A stretch of 64,000 nt of DNA, taken from the NCBI GenBank assembly GCA_963760285.1, contig CAVXCI010000003.1, positions 1-64,000 of the forward strand, read 5' to 3'. The DNA is from PALSA-278 sp963760285 (lineage in GTDB: Bacteria > Acidobacteriota > Terriglobia > Acidiferrales > UBA7541). How positions within the stretch are numbered: position 1 is the stretch's first letter; every line of letters starts with the position of its first letter. The notes below the pieces were generated by a model. The model did not search any database, had not been told where the DNA came from, and saw only the letters and a program-made list of their open reading frames with translations. The translations under genes and the position numbers were made by a program. Of the stretch, positions 26,410 to 33,893 are shown in pieces.

Positions 26410-26907
26410 ATGAAATCGAAAGCAAACCCCCGGCATGTTTTCTTTTTGTCCGTTGTGTTTGCATGCGGTTTGGCGTTAGCGATTTTCTCGACCGCGTGCC
26501 AAAAAATAGCATCGTTCGGCGGAGCCGGAAGGGATCCCTGCGCTGGCGTCCAACCCAACCAAAATATGAACGTGTCCGTAAATCTCGTGACTGGTCCTAT
26601 CCCCGAAACGGTGTGCGTTTCCGAGGGATACGCCGTCACTTGGAGGAATCCAGCGAATTTCCAGGTTCATTTCGATGCCTCGCCATTCGGAAATACCCCA
26701 GCTGCGAATCCGGCGTATCCTTTCTGTCCCTCGACATCTCCTGACCCAGCCGCAGATTTCTGCAGCAAGGAACTTTCCCTTGAATCCCCTCCCGTAGCTG
26801 GGGCTGCTGAGCGGCACCCACCCAATTGCGGGGACAAGTGTTACAAATACACCGTCACCATTATTGGAGGCCCAACATTTGACCCGCACGTGATTGTGCA
26901 TCCCTGA
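26410..26907 (+). CDS. Putative lipoprotein, cupredoxin-like (copy 1)
   Basis: The start at 26410 leaves eight bases after AAGGAGG. The 26404 ATG would be too close. The 165-residue product has a lipoprotein signal ending in LAIFSTAC with the lipid-anchor cysteine at residue 30. The mature part has a strand AVTWRNPANFQVHFD, further cysteines, and ends TFDPHVIVHP. The VTW...H...C...H arrangement resembles a metal-binding cupredoxin-type fold (inference). It follows the kinase stop by 24 bases and is probably co-transcribed with it. A paralogue follows at 27052. Confidence 0.7.
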   Translation: MKSKANPRHVFFLSVVFACGLALAIFSTACQKIASFGGAGRDPCAGVQPNQNMNVSVNLVTGPIPETVCVSEGYAVTWRNPANFQVHFDASPFGNTPAANPAYPFCPSTSPDPAADFCSKELSLESPPVAGAAERHPPNCGDKCYKYTVTIIGGPTFDPHVIVHP

Positions 26908-26940
26908 GAGTCTGCGGCGCACAGTACGCGCGCGGTGAGC

Positions 26941-27029
26941 GCCTGCCTGCAAATCAATTGCGGGATGCGCCCAACTTTGATAAGCTCCGCGGCGATGCAC
27001 GGTTTCAGAAATGCGTGAGTGGCCCCTAG
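26941..27029 (+). pseudogene. Duplicated 3' end of the kinase gene
   Basis: This stretch translates to LPANQLRDAPNFDKLRGDAR and on to a TAG, and matches the last 29 codons of the kinase gene (26297-26385) with few changes. It stands alone between the two lipoprotein genes and has no start. It marks the left end of a duplication that included the kinase 3' end plus the lipoprotein gene, or what is left of a second kinase gene. Confidence 0.85.
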
Positions 27030-27051
27030 ACGAAATCGATAGGAGATGCTT

Positions 27052-27555
27052 ATGAAATCGAAAGCAAACCCCCGGCATGTTTTCTTTTTGTCCGTCGTTT
27101 TCTCAATCGCTCTGGTGCTCACGATATTTTCAACCGGATGCAACTGGGGAGGATCAGGCGGGGGAGGAGTCCATGGGACACCACCCACTTGTCCCAGCAC
27201 TGATCCTGTAAACGTGAACGTACCGGTAAGCGCGGGCGCCGCGCCTGTGGATATCTGTGTCTGGAGTGGAGACACCATCACCTGGCAGGCCAATGCGAAT
27301 CCAGCTCTGAGTTTTCAGGTACACTTTGATACTGCGCCGTTTCCGCCCCCAAGTTCGAATGCATGTCCGCTAGCGGTCTCCACCGGCACGATTGCGGACC
27401 TTTGCAGCAGCAACCAGAGTGCTGTGTCTCCTGGTGTGAACACCGGCGGGAAGAGCGCCAACTGCAATATCGGGGGGACGTACCCCTGCTACTACTACAT
27501 CGTCACCGTGGTTGGCGGGACGACATTTGATCCCCACGTAATCATTCATCCATAG
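27052..27555 (+). CDS. Putative lipoprotein, cupredoxin-like (copy 2)
   Basis: The 167-residue paralogue of the gene at 26410 begins with the same MKSKANPRHVFFLSVVF, encoded by nearly the same bases, and has a lipobox cysteine at residue 30 (TIFSTGC). Beyond the signal the proteins diverge, but keep a TITWQ strand, FQVHFDTAPF, a cysteine pair near the C-terminus (CNIGGTYPCYYY) and the ending TFDPHVIIHP. Conserved His in QVHF and DPHVI and a Cys between them could bind a metal. AGGAG lies six bases before the ATG at 27052. Confidence 0.7.
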   Translation: MKSKANPRHVFFLSVVFSIALVLTIFSTGCNWGGSGGGGVHGTPPTCPSTDPVNVNVPVSAGAAPVDICVWSGDTITWQANANPALSFQVHFDTAPFPPPSSNACPLAVSTGTIADLCSSNQSAVSPGVNTGGKSANCNIGGTYPCYYYIVTVVGGTTFDPHVIIHP

Positions 27556-27631
27556 GGAACGTGCAGAGCGGGGCGCTGGTGACGTGAAGCCAGCGCCAGC
27601 GGCGCGCTGTCACCATGAATTCGACGGCGCG

Positions 27632-28123
27632 CTACTGCCTGGCGGCGTACTGATTGAAGTCCAGCAGCAGGACGATGCGCACTTTGTCCGAGTTGTTCCA
27701 GACTTCGTGCTCCAGGGTGTTGTCAAAAATCAGGCATTTGCCTTCCTGCCATTCGCGGGTTTCTTTTTCCACGCGGAACTTGCATCCCGGCGGGACCACC
27801 AGTCCCAGGTGGCAGCGCAGCGTCACTTCCTTGCCGACGTGGGGCGAGATGTGCGCGCCCGGCTCCAGCCAGGAAAATCCCGCGATGGTGAGGCCGGGAA
27901 TGGCTTCCACAGCTTTGGTGGTGTAGGGAACCATGGCGGCGTTGCGCTCCATTTTTTTTCCGCCGGAGTAGAGTCCGAAAACTTTCCAGCCGCCTTCGTA
28001 AAGAAATTTTTCCGGCCAGGACATGAATTCGTCCTTGTTGAGCTGCAACGCTTCGGCCTTGATGCCTTCGTAGTGGCTTTCCAGCACGGGGATGAATGCG
28101 AATTTCGATACGTCAGTGAACAT
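27632..28123 (-). CDS. Aspartyl/asparaginyl beta-hydroxylase (AspH-type dioxygenase)
   Basis: The 163-residue product starts at ATG 28123 (GAGGAGTGGAGCTG upstream). It carries the family core: ISPHVGKEVTLRCHLGLVVP, which supplies the first iron ligand and oxoglutarate-binding residues, then ECKCLIF-like GKCLIFDNTLEHEVWN with the second histidine ligand, and RIVLLLDF. This is a 2-oxoglutarate/Fe(II) dioxygenase of the LpxO/AspH group. It could hydroxylate a lipid A acyl chain or a protein Asp/Asn residue. The context does not decide which. No signal peptide. Confidence 0.85.
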   Translation of the reverse strand: MFTDVSKFAFIPVLESHYEGIKAEALQLNKDEFMSWPEKFLYEGGWKVFGLYSGGKKMERNAAMVPYTTKAVEAIPGLTIAGFSWLEPGAHISPHVGKEVTLRCHLGLVVPPGCKFRVEKETREWQEGKCLIFDNTLEHEVWNNSDKVRIVLLLDFNQYAARQ

Positions 28124-28870
28124 CAGCTCCACTCCTCTGTTGCGGGCCTCGCCGGACGGCGTTGCGCGATGGCCGGATGATTTCACAGCACATGGGCAGG
28201 ACAAATTATACGGGAATCGGGTTCGTCATGCGACGGCAATGCCCGATGTGTGCGCGGAGTGTGCAGCCCCGATCGGAATGGGCCAGCCCGGTTGAATAAT
28301 GCCGGGCGCGACGAGTGATGACTGGCGGCGGGAGGTGGATCGCGGCGAGGGGTGGTCGTTGGGAGGGCGGAATGGGGGAGAATGGGCGACAGAAAATCCG
28401 GCGAATCAGAGCCAAAATGCGGGAAATTCGGGCTAAAATTCAGCGAAAATGAAAGCCCAAAAGTGTCCCTATTAGAAATGCGGATGTAATTGATTCCATG
28501 GATGTTAGCGTTTTGCGACTGTCACATGTGTCCCTATTAGAAATCGCTGTTTGAGGACCCTGGAGCCCTCGGAATTGAGGTGGGTTGGCGATTTGCCCTT
28601 TCCCAAAATGGGAAAGCGGCGGATGGCAGCAGGCGCAGTCCGTTCACCGAATTGCGGAAAAAGCAAGCGCGGCTTCTGTAACGCTCGCGGAGTAGAGCGG
28701 TCAGACTTGAGTGTGGCCTCGAAGCTTGCTTTAACGGTACGCAGTCCGGGGCCCTCTGGTACAAAAACTCAAAAGCGGAGCGTGTAATGCTCTCGTCGGG
28801 CAAATGCCGAAAATCCACCCCTCGAATATCGCTTTCCAGTCTTCCGCGGGTCAGTTAGAGTTTAGACAGT
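28124..28870. other. Intergenic region with two-arm repeat
   Basis: These 747 bases contain no coding frame that I can support. The region includes the second two-arm repeat element (28457-28551). The part from 28560 to 28870 leads into the HEPN-type gene and has a lower GC content than the flanks, which suggests that the transferred segment begins here. Confidence 0.55.
28457..28551 (+). repeat. Two-arm repeat element, copy B
   Basis: Two direct repeats of GTGT-CCCT-ATTAGAAA start at 28463 and 28528, 65 bases apart. The spacer carries the same ATTGATTCCATG and GCGTTTTGCGACTGT blocks as copy A (18559-18654, opposite strand). Both arms here have CCCT where both arms of copy A have AGCG, so the arms vary together between copies. 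Confidence 0.75.
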
Positions 28871-30184
28871 ATGAAGAAAAATAGTTTTGAAGCCATTCGA
28901 GATGCTTTTAAGAGCGCCTTGACCATAATGGAGAGGTTTCAGGGCCTGCCTGGGGAACAGCGCTGGGAGTTTCATCGCCAGAGCGATGGAATGTGGGCCG
29001 GGAGTCTTGTCCTGAGGGCCAGCGTCACACAGCTACATCCTGTTCATGGGTTTGACAAGCTAGCATCCGAGATCGAATTGGCACTCAAGCAAGATTATCC
29101 AGAATACTTGCAGTTAGCTGGAACGGCTCTTTGGGCCGGCGCTCTACAACCGTTGACAATTCCTTATAGGCTGGTGTCCGAAGCCCACGAACGCTACGGG
29201 ACATTCCGTCTGACGGACGAACAGATCAACCAATTAATGGTAGATGTATCTTCTTTCTTTGACCGAAATGTTGTTTCCCTCCGTTTATGTGCGCCGACGT
29301 TAAATCTTAATGGCCCGCAGAACACCCCCCAGATGATTTTTCCGGGAAGCATAATTCTCCGACCCATTACCGATGAGGAATGTACCCGCTTCTACGGTGG
29401 AAATCCCACATACCGCGTGGGCCAGATTCCGGTCGGTATTCCCGAGTTTGTCTTCGCGAAGGATGTGGAGCTTCCGAAAATCATCGGTGTCAAGGAGGAG
29501 ATGAAAGGAGTTTCCGCCCTAAAGGCATTTCAGGATGGATTGGATCTTTGCATTCTCGCTCTTGCCACTTTCAAAGAGGGAGGAGCTGTGGGTTACGACG
29601 GTATTCGTGTTGCTCCGAGCGAATTTACGCTCGGAGGGGCTTTCGGCACCCAGGGCTATTTTTACAATGAGCGTGTGCCACATGGTCGCTACGAGTTAAC
29701 ACGTGAAGAGGTACCGAAGGTCGAGGCTCATGCGAAATTGTTCGAAGGAATTCATTCCACTCTGGAGATGGCCAGTCAACGCTTGGTAGACAGTGTACGA
29801 CGAACCAAGGCGCGGGACGGAATTGTGGACGCGGTTATAGGACTGGAAAGCATCCTGCTTGCAAATATCACGGAGAAGACAGAGCTGCGGTTCCGCTTCT
29901 CGCTAAGGTATGCGTCGCTGTTTCCAAAAGAAGGGCGTGGGAATGAATTTCGCTTCGCAAGGGACCTGTACGATCTTCGGAGCAAAATTGCTCATGGGAG
30001 CCGGGCCGACGAATCCGAGAAGATCAACGGCGAACTTATGAGGCTTGATAATGTGGCAAAGTTAGCGCGCTCGGCCTTGCGGAAGACTATCGGCATGTTC
30101 ATAGCCAATTCCAAACAACCCGATTTCATGCAGCAAGATTACTGGACACCAAGGGAACTTGGATTGCAGGACCCCACCGCATGA
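28871..30184 (+). CDS. HEPN-domain protein, ApeA-like
   Basis: The 437-residue protein has no signal peptide. The C-terminal part reads IVDAVIGLESILL, then LRFRFSLRYASLF and LYDLRSKIAHGSR (R near 369, H near 374), which is the R-x4-H HEPN nuclease motif in the setting typical of ApeA-like HEPN proteins. The N-terminal 250 residues are mixed alpha/beta and not recognised. HEPN proteins often act as RNases in toxin-antitoxin or antiphage systems, and the ApeA group includes an antiphage protein. There is no adjacent antitoxin. Base composition is less GC-rich than neighbours, which fits transfer. Confidence 0.65.
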   Translation: MKKNSFEAIRDAFKSALTIMERFQGLPGEQRWEFHRQSDGMWAGSLVLRASVTQLHPVHGFDKLASEIELALKQDYPEYLQLAGTALWAGALQPLTIPYRLVSEAHERYGTFRLTDEQINQLMVDVSSFFDRNVVSLRLCAPTLNLNGPQNTPQMIFPGSIILRPITDEECTRFYGGNPTYRVGQIPVGIPEFVFAKDVELPKIIGVKEEMKGVSALKAFQDGLDLCILALATFKEGGAVGYDGIRVAPSEFTLGGAFGTQGYFYNERVPHGRYELTREEVPKVEAHAKLFEGIHSTLEMASQRLVDSVRRTKARDGIVDAVIGLESILLANITEKTELRFRFSLRYASLFPKEGRGNEFRFARDLYDLRSKIAHGSRADESEKINGELMRLDNVAKLARSALRKTIGMFIANSKQPDFMQQDYWTPRELGLQDPTA

Positions 30185-30277
30185 CGCGGGAGAGAAAAGC
30201 TGCCGGGCGTAAAGCCCGGCGCAACAGAAAAAAGCAGCTCCCTCGACTAGGCGTCCGCCCAAGGGGGATGATGTCTC

Positions 30278-30311
30278 CCCTCGGCTTCGCTCGGGGCAGG
30301 CGGGACGACCC
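30278..30311 (+). repeat. 34-base dispersed intergenic motif, copy 2
   Basis: Begins CCCTCGGCTTCGCTCGGGGC and ends GGGACGACCC. Same motif as 18348-18381 in opposite orientation, about two mismatches. A weaker relative is at 30945-30980. Confidence 0.65.
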
Positions 30312-30360
30312 TCGACGCTCTCGAGCCCGAGGCAATGAATCGGAATAAGCGCCAGCGATT

Positions 30361-30462
30361 TTATTTCACACAGAGGGAGACGAAGTGGGGAGGGGCGTCG
30401 GTGATGGGATTCTCGTCATCCTTCTTGTCGGGCTGAGGCTGGGGCTTGGGATCGAATCTCAT
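30361..30462 (-). CDS. 33-residue small ORF with strong ribosome binding site
   Basis: AAAGGAG lies seven bases before an ATG at 30462 and is followed by 33 codons and a TAA at 30361-30363. The peptide starts MRFDPKPQPQPDKKDDENP and ends HFVSLCVK. It has an acidic, proline-rich first half and a short C-terminal part with one cysteine. The ribosome binding site and a peptide composition unlike random GC-rich sequence argue that it is real. It could be a small regulatory protein or a peptide precursor, but no processing gene is adjacent. Confidence 0.5.
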   Translation of the reverse strand: MRFDPKPQPQPDKKDDENPITDAPPHFVSLCVK

Positions 30463-30710
30463 TTTAGTTCTCCTTTAGGACGGTCACTGCGCAGCGGGAA
30501 TTTCCGGCGCGGGACGTTTCCATTTTTCTGGCACGGCGCGGAAGGGAAGACTGGTCTCCTGCCGCCGAACAGATTTTCTGGCGCGGTGGGGCGAAGGTCG
30601 CCGTCCCGGCTGCCGGACGGGTACACGGTACACCCAATTAGGGCGCGGAGTGAAGATGGGAAATAAAAGAAAAGCTCAACCATAGGCTGGGCTGCATTGG
30701 GGACGGTTTT

Positions 30711-30871
30711 AGTAGCACAGGCCCCCCGGCCTGTGCCAACTCAAAGTCCTTCCATGCCTGATGCCACGAGCGGTGGGATCCGGTAAACCTGGCGCAGTCT
30801 TATGTATTCGGACTGTCGTGTCAACGTTTTCTTCGTGGCAACGTTGGCACAGGCCGGGGCCCTGTGCTACT
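30711..30871. repeat. Inverted pair of palindromic repeats (REPIN-like)
   Basis: AGTAGCACAGGCC...GGCCTGTGCCAAC at 30711-30740 recurs in inverted orientation at 30843-30871 (GTTGGCACAGGCC...CCTGTGCTACT). Each arm is itself a near-palindrome and about 100 bases lie between. Two inverted REP-type sequences of this kind are called a REPIN and are usually mobilised by a REP-associated tyrosine transposase, which is not present here. Confidence 0.65.
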
Positions 30872-31124
30872 GGAGGCGGAAAATGAATTGGGTGGAGCTG
30901 CGGGCCTGTGATGCACAAATCGAATGACCGGCGCGGTGGATCGCTCCGTTCGGTTTTGCCCGGGGCAGGCGGGAGCGCAGTCAGCGTGCGGGCGGCGGAG
31001 AATTCGACTAAAATGCGGGGATGAAAAAAGGAGCCGAGAAGTTTTGCCGCGCCCGCGTGGAAAAGGCGCGCAGGGCCGCGCCAAGCGGCGCGTCAACCGC
31101 AAAAAATGCGAGAAGCCGCCGCGC

Positions 31125-31541
31125 ATGAAGCCCGCCAGCAACCCGCACCTGAAAACCTATTTCCTGATATTTCTGATTGTGATTTTCGCGCCGGTGGGGA
31201 ACGTCCTGCTGAGCAAAGGGATGAAGCGCGAGGGCGCGCTGCAAGATTACGCGCCGGTCGAGCTGGCGCATTTCTTCGAACACGCGATGCAATCGCCGCT
31301 GGTGTGGCTGGGGATTGCGTCACTGCTGAGTTTTTTTGTGGCTTACATGATCGTGCTTTCGTGGGCGGACTACAGCTACGTGCAGCCGGCGTCCGCGGCG
31401 GCCTACGTGGTGGTGGCGCTGCTGGGATATTTTGTGCTGGGCGAATCGGTGAGCGTCACGCGCTGGGCGGGCGTGCTGGTGATTTGCAGCGGCGTGTACG
31501 TGGTGGGACGAACTCCGCCACGCACCACGGAGCCGAATTAA
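31125..31541 (+). CDS. SMR/EamA-type small membrane transporter subunit 1
   Basis: The 138-residue protein begins MKPASNPHLKTYFLIFLIVI and has four hydrophobic helices, with GNVLLSKGMK near the first and SYVQPASAAAYVVVALLGYF, LGESVSVTRWAGVLVICSGV at the end, as in half-size EamA/ArnE-like proteins. The stop overlaps the next start as TAATG, so the two subunits are translationally coupled and probably form a heterodimer. It stands first in the envelope glycolipid cluster, which fits a role in flipping a lipid-linked sugar. The long frame upstream of 31125 is not membrane-like. Confidence 0.8.
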   Translation: MKPASNPHLKTYFLIFLIVIFAPVGNVLLSKGMKREGALQDYAPVELAHFFEHAMQSPLVWLGIASLLSFFVAYMIVLSWADYSYVQPASAAAYVVVALLGYFVLGESVSVTRWAGVLVICSGVYVVGRTPPRTTEPN

Positions 31542-31918
31542 TGGGCGCGCACGCGGTTCTCTTTGTCCTTATTATAGTGGGCGGAACGGCGGGCGAACTG
31601 TTCATCACCCGCGCCATGAAAGTGGCGGGCGAAGTGACGGATTTCCGGCCGGCGGGGATCGTCCGCGTGATTCTGCGGGCCATGCGCGTGGGCTGGATGT
31701 GGGCCGGGCTGACGCTGATGGCGCTGGCGTTTTTCGCGCTGCTGGGAATTTTGTCCGTGGACAACGTGAGCTTCGTGGTCCCGGTGACGGCGCTGAACTA
31801 CGTGGTGGGCACGCTGGGCGGACAATTGTTCCTCGGCGAAAAGGTGACGCGCCAGCGCTGGGCCGGAGTGGCGCTGGTGTGCGTGGGCGTGATGTTGGTT
31901 CTGCTGGGCAAGAATTAG
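31541..31918 (+). CDS. SMR/EamA-type small membrane transporter subunit 2
   Basis: The 125-residue product has four membrane helices. It starts MGAHAVLFVLIIVGGTAGEL, has SFVVPVTALNYVVGTLGGQL and ends QRWAGVALVCVGVMLVLLG, mirroring the previous gene. The pairing and the small size resemble ArnE/ArnF, which flip undecaprenyl-phosphate-aminoarabinose. An ArnT-like glycosyltransferase is encoded further downstream, which makes a lipid-sugar flippase likely (inference). Confidence 0.8.
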   Translation: MGAHAVLFVLIIVGGTAGELFITRAMKVAGEVTDFRPAGIVRVILRAMRVGWMWAGLTLMALAFFALLGILSVDNVSFVVPVTALNYVVGTLGGQLFLGEKVTRQRWAGVALVCVGVMLVLLGKN

Positions 31919-31955
31919 CGGCGGACGGCGCGAGCCGCGGGGGAAATGCAGCAGC

Positions 31956-33893
31956 GTGTGCGGCATAACCGGATTCACACATAAAAACTGGAGTCCCGGC
32001 GCGGAACGCATCCGGCAGGCCACGGCCACGCTGATTCATCGCGGGCCGGACCAGCAGGGCGTGTTTCAGTCAGCCGACGTGTTCGCTGGGAGCCACGCGG
32101 CTGAAAATCATTGATCTGCCGGACGGCGACCAGCCCATTGTCGCGGATGACGGCGACACGGTCATTGTTTTCAACGGCGAAATCTACAATCACATGGAGA
32201 TTGCGCGCGGAACTGGAAAAGCGCGGGCCAGCGGTTCCGGTCGCATTGCGACACGGAAACGGTGCTGCACGCGTTTCTGCGAGTGGGACACGGAGTGCTT
32301 TGCGCGACTGCGCGGCATGTTCGCGGCGGCGCATCTGGACGGAATCCACCAAACGGCTGGTGCTGGCGCGCGACCGGGTGGGAATCAAGCCGCTTTATAT
32401 TGCGCGGCGCGGCGGCGACTGTTATTTCGGCTCGGAGCTGAAGGCGATTCTGATTCATCCCGAAATCGAGCGCCGGCTGAGTCTGCGCGGGGCTGGATTG
32501 TTATCTGGCGCTGAACTATGTGCCTGTCGCCGTGGACGCTGATGGAGGGCGTCGAAAAACTTGCGCCGGGACAGTTGGCTGGAATGGCGCGACGGGGAAG
32601 TCGCGCAGCGAGTCTTACTGGCGCTTGCCGGACGACGCGCCGCCAAGCCTGGACCGCTGGATGCGGCGCCAAGAGGAGCTGGACTCGCTGCTGCAGGAGT
32701 CGGTGCGCGAGCATCTGCTTTCCGACGTGCCGCTGGGCATGTGGCTCAGCGGCGGGCTGGATTCGTCCACGATCCTGCACTATGCGGCGCAGGCTTCCGC
32801 ACGCGGCTGAAGACATTTTCCATCTCTTTCGAGGGCGCAGTTTCGATGAGACGGAGTACATCCGGCGCGTTGCGCGCAGCAGTACGGAACCGACCACCAG
32901 GAAATCGACCTGAGTCCGGAAGAGGATTTGCGGGGAGCAATCGAGGAGTTCGCGTATTACTCCGACGAACCGAGCGCGGATGCCGGCGCGCTGCCGGTGT
33001 GGTTTCTGTCCAAGATGAGCAGGCCGCAAGTAACGGTAGCCTCAGCGGCGAAGGCGCGGACGAATTGTTCGGCGGCTATCTTACTTATCGCGCGACCGGC
33101 TAGCCGCGCATGGCGCGGCGCCTTCCGCGCGCTGCTCGGCTGGCGCTTGGATGCCCTGCCGCCGCTGGCCGGTGTCCGACGAGAAGATCAGCTTCGAATA
33201 CAAGGTGAAGCGTTTCTGCAGGCTGCCTGATGCCGCCGGAACGGCGCAGTCTACTGGAACGGAACATTCTCCGACGCGGAAAAGGCGCGCTGCTCGCGAA
33301 CGCCGCTTCCCGGGCGCGCTGGACGGCGATTCTCGGCGCACTGCGCGAATTGCTCGCGGCGCGGGCGACGACTCGCGCCTACATGTGGTTCGATCAGAAA
33401 TATATCTGCCGGACGACATTCTCACAAAGGTCGGACCGCATGAGCATGGCGCATTCGCTGGAAGTGCGGCCGCCGTTTCTGGACCATCGCATCGTGGAGT
33501 TTGCGGCGTCGCTTGCCGGCGCGATACAAGATTCACGGCTCGCGGCAGAAAGTCGATTCTGCAAAGAATTGATGAAGGGCAAGCTGCCGCCGGCGATTCT
33601 GCAGCGGAAAAAAAGTGGGCTTCGACATTCCGGCGCACGAATGGTTGCGCGGGCCGCTGCGCGAGTCTGCTGACGGAAACACTACGCGGGCGCGGCGGAG
33701 CACGCCGGTCTTTTTCGCTGCGATGCGATCGAGCCATCCTGCGCCTGCACATGGAACGGCGCGCCAACTTGGCTATCACCTGTGGGGGTTGATGATTCTG
33801 TTTTTGTGGATGAAGGAATGGAGAATTCAAACGGCGACAATCCGCCGGCGGAAGGCTGGGCTACGGCGAAACAGACGTCGTACCTGTATTTAG
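31956..33893 (+). pseudogene. asnB: Asparagine synthase (glutamine-hydrolysing), many frameshifts
   Basis: A GTG at 31956 starts VCGITGF, giving the catalytic Cys2 of the glutaminase domain. Fragments in changing frames then give HRGPDQQGVF, VFNGEIYNH, RDRVGIKPLY, the synthetase PP-loop GMWLSGGLDSSTI, SGEGADELFGGY, KVDRMSMAHSLEVRPPFLDH and WLRGP. The order and residues are those of AsnB, but I count at least ten single-base insertions or deletions. Missense decay is not evident. It may be real pseudogenisation, but sequence error is more likely. In glycan clusters AsnB homologues often amidate sugar acids or peptides. Confidence 0.85.

Larger units (their letters stand above)
30185..31124. 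other. Intergenic region with several short elements
   Basis: These 940 bases hold a hairpin of GCCGGGC/GCCCGGC (30202-30220) right after the HEPN gene, the second copy of the 34-base motif (30278-30311), a 33-codon ORF on the minus strand (30361-30462) and an inverted pair of GC-rich palindromes (30711-30871). From 30930 to 31124 the sequence leads into the SMR pair and shows nothing further. Confidence 0.6.

Noticed and set aside
30202..30220. GCCGGGC/GCCCGGC hairpin after the HEPN gene as a terminator
   Set aside because: The plus strand has an A-run and not a T-run behind the stem, so it does not fit an intrinsic terminator for that gene. It may be a dispersed palindrome.
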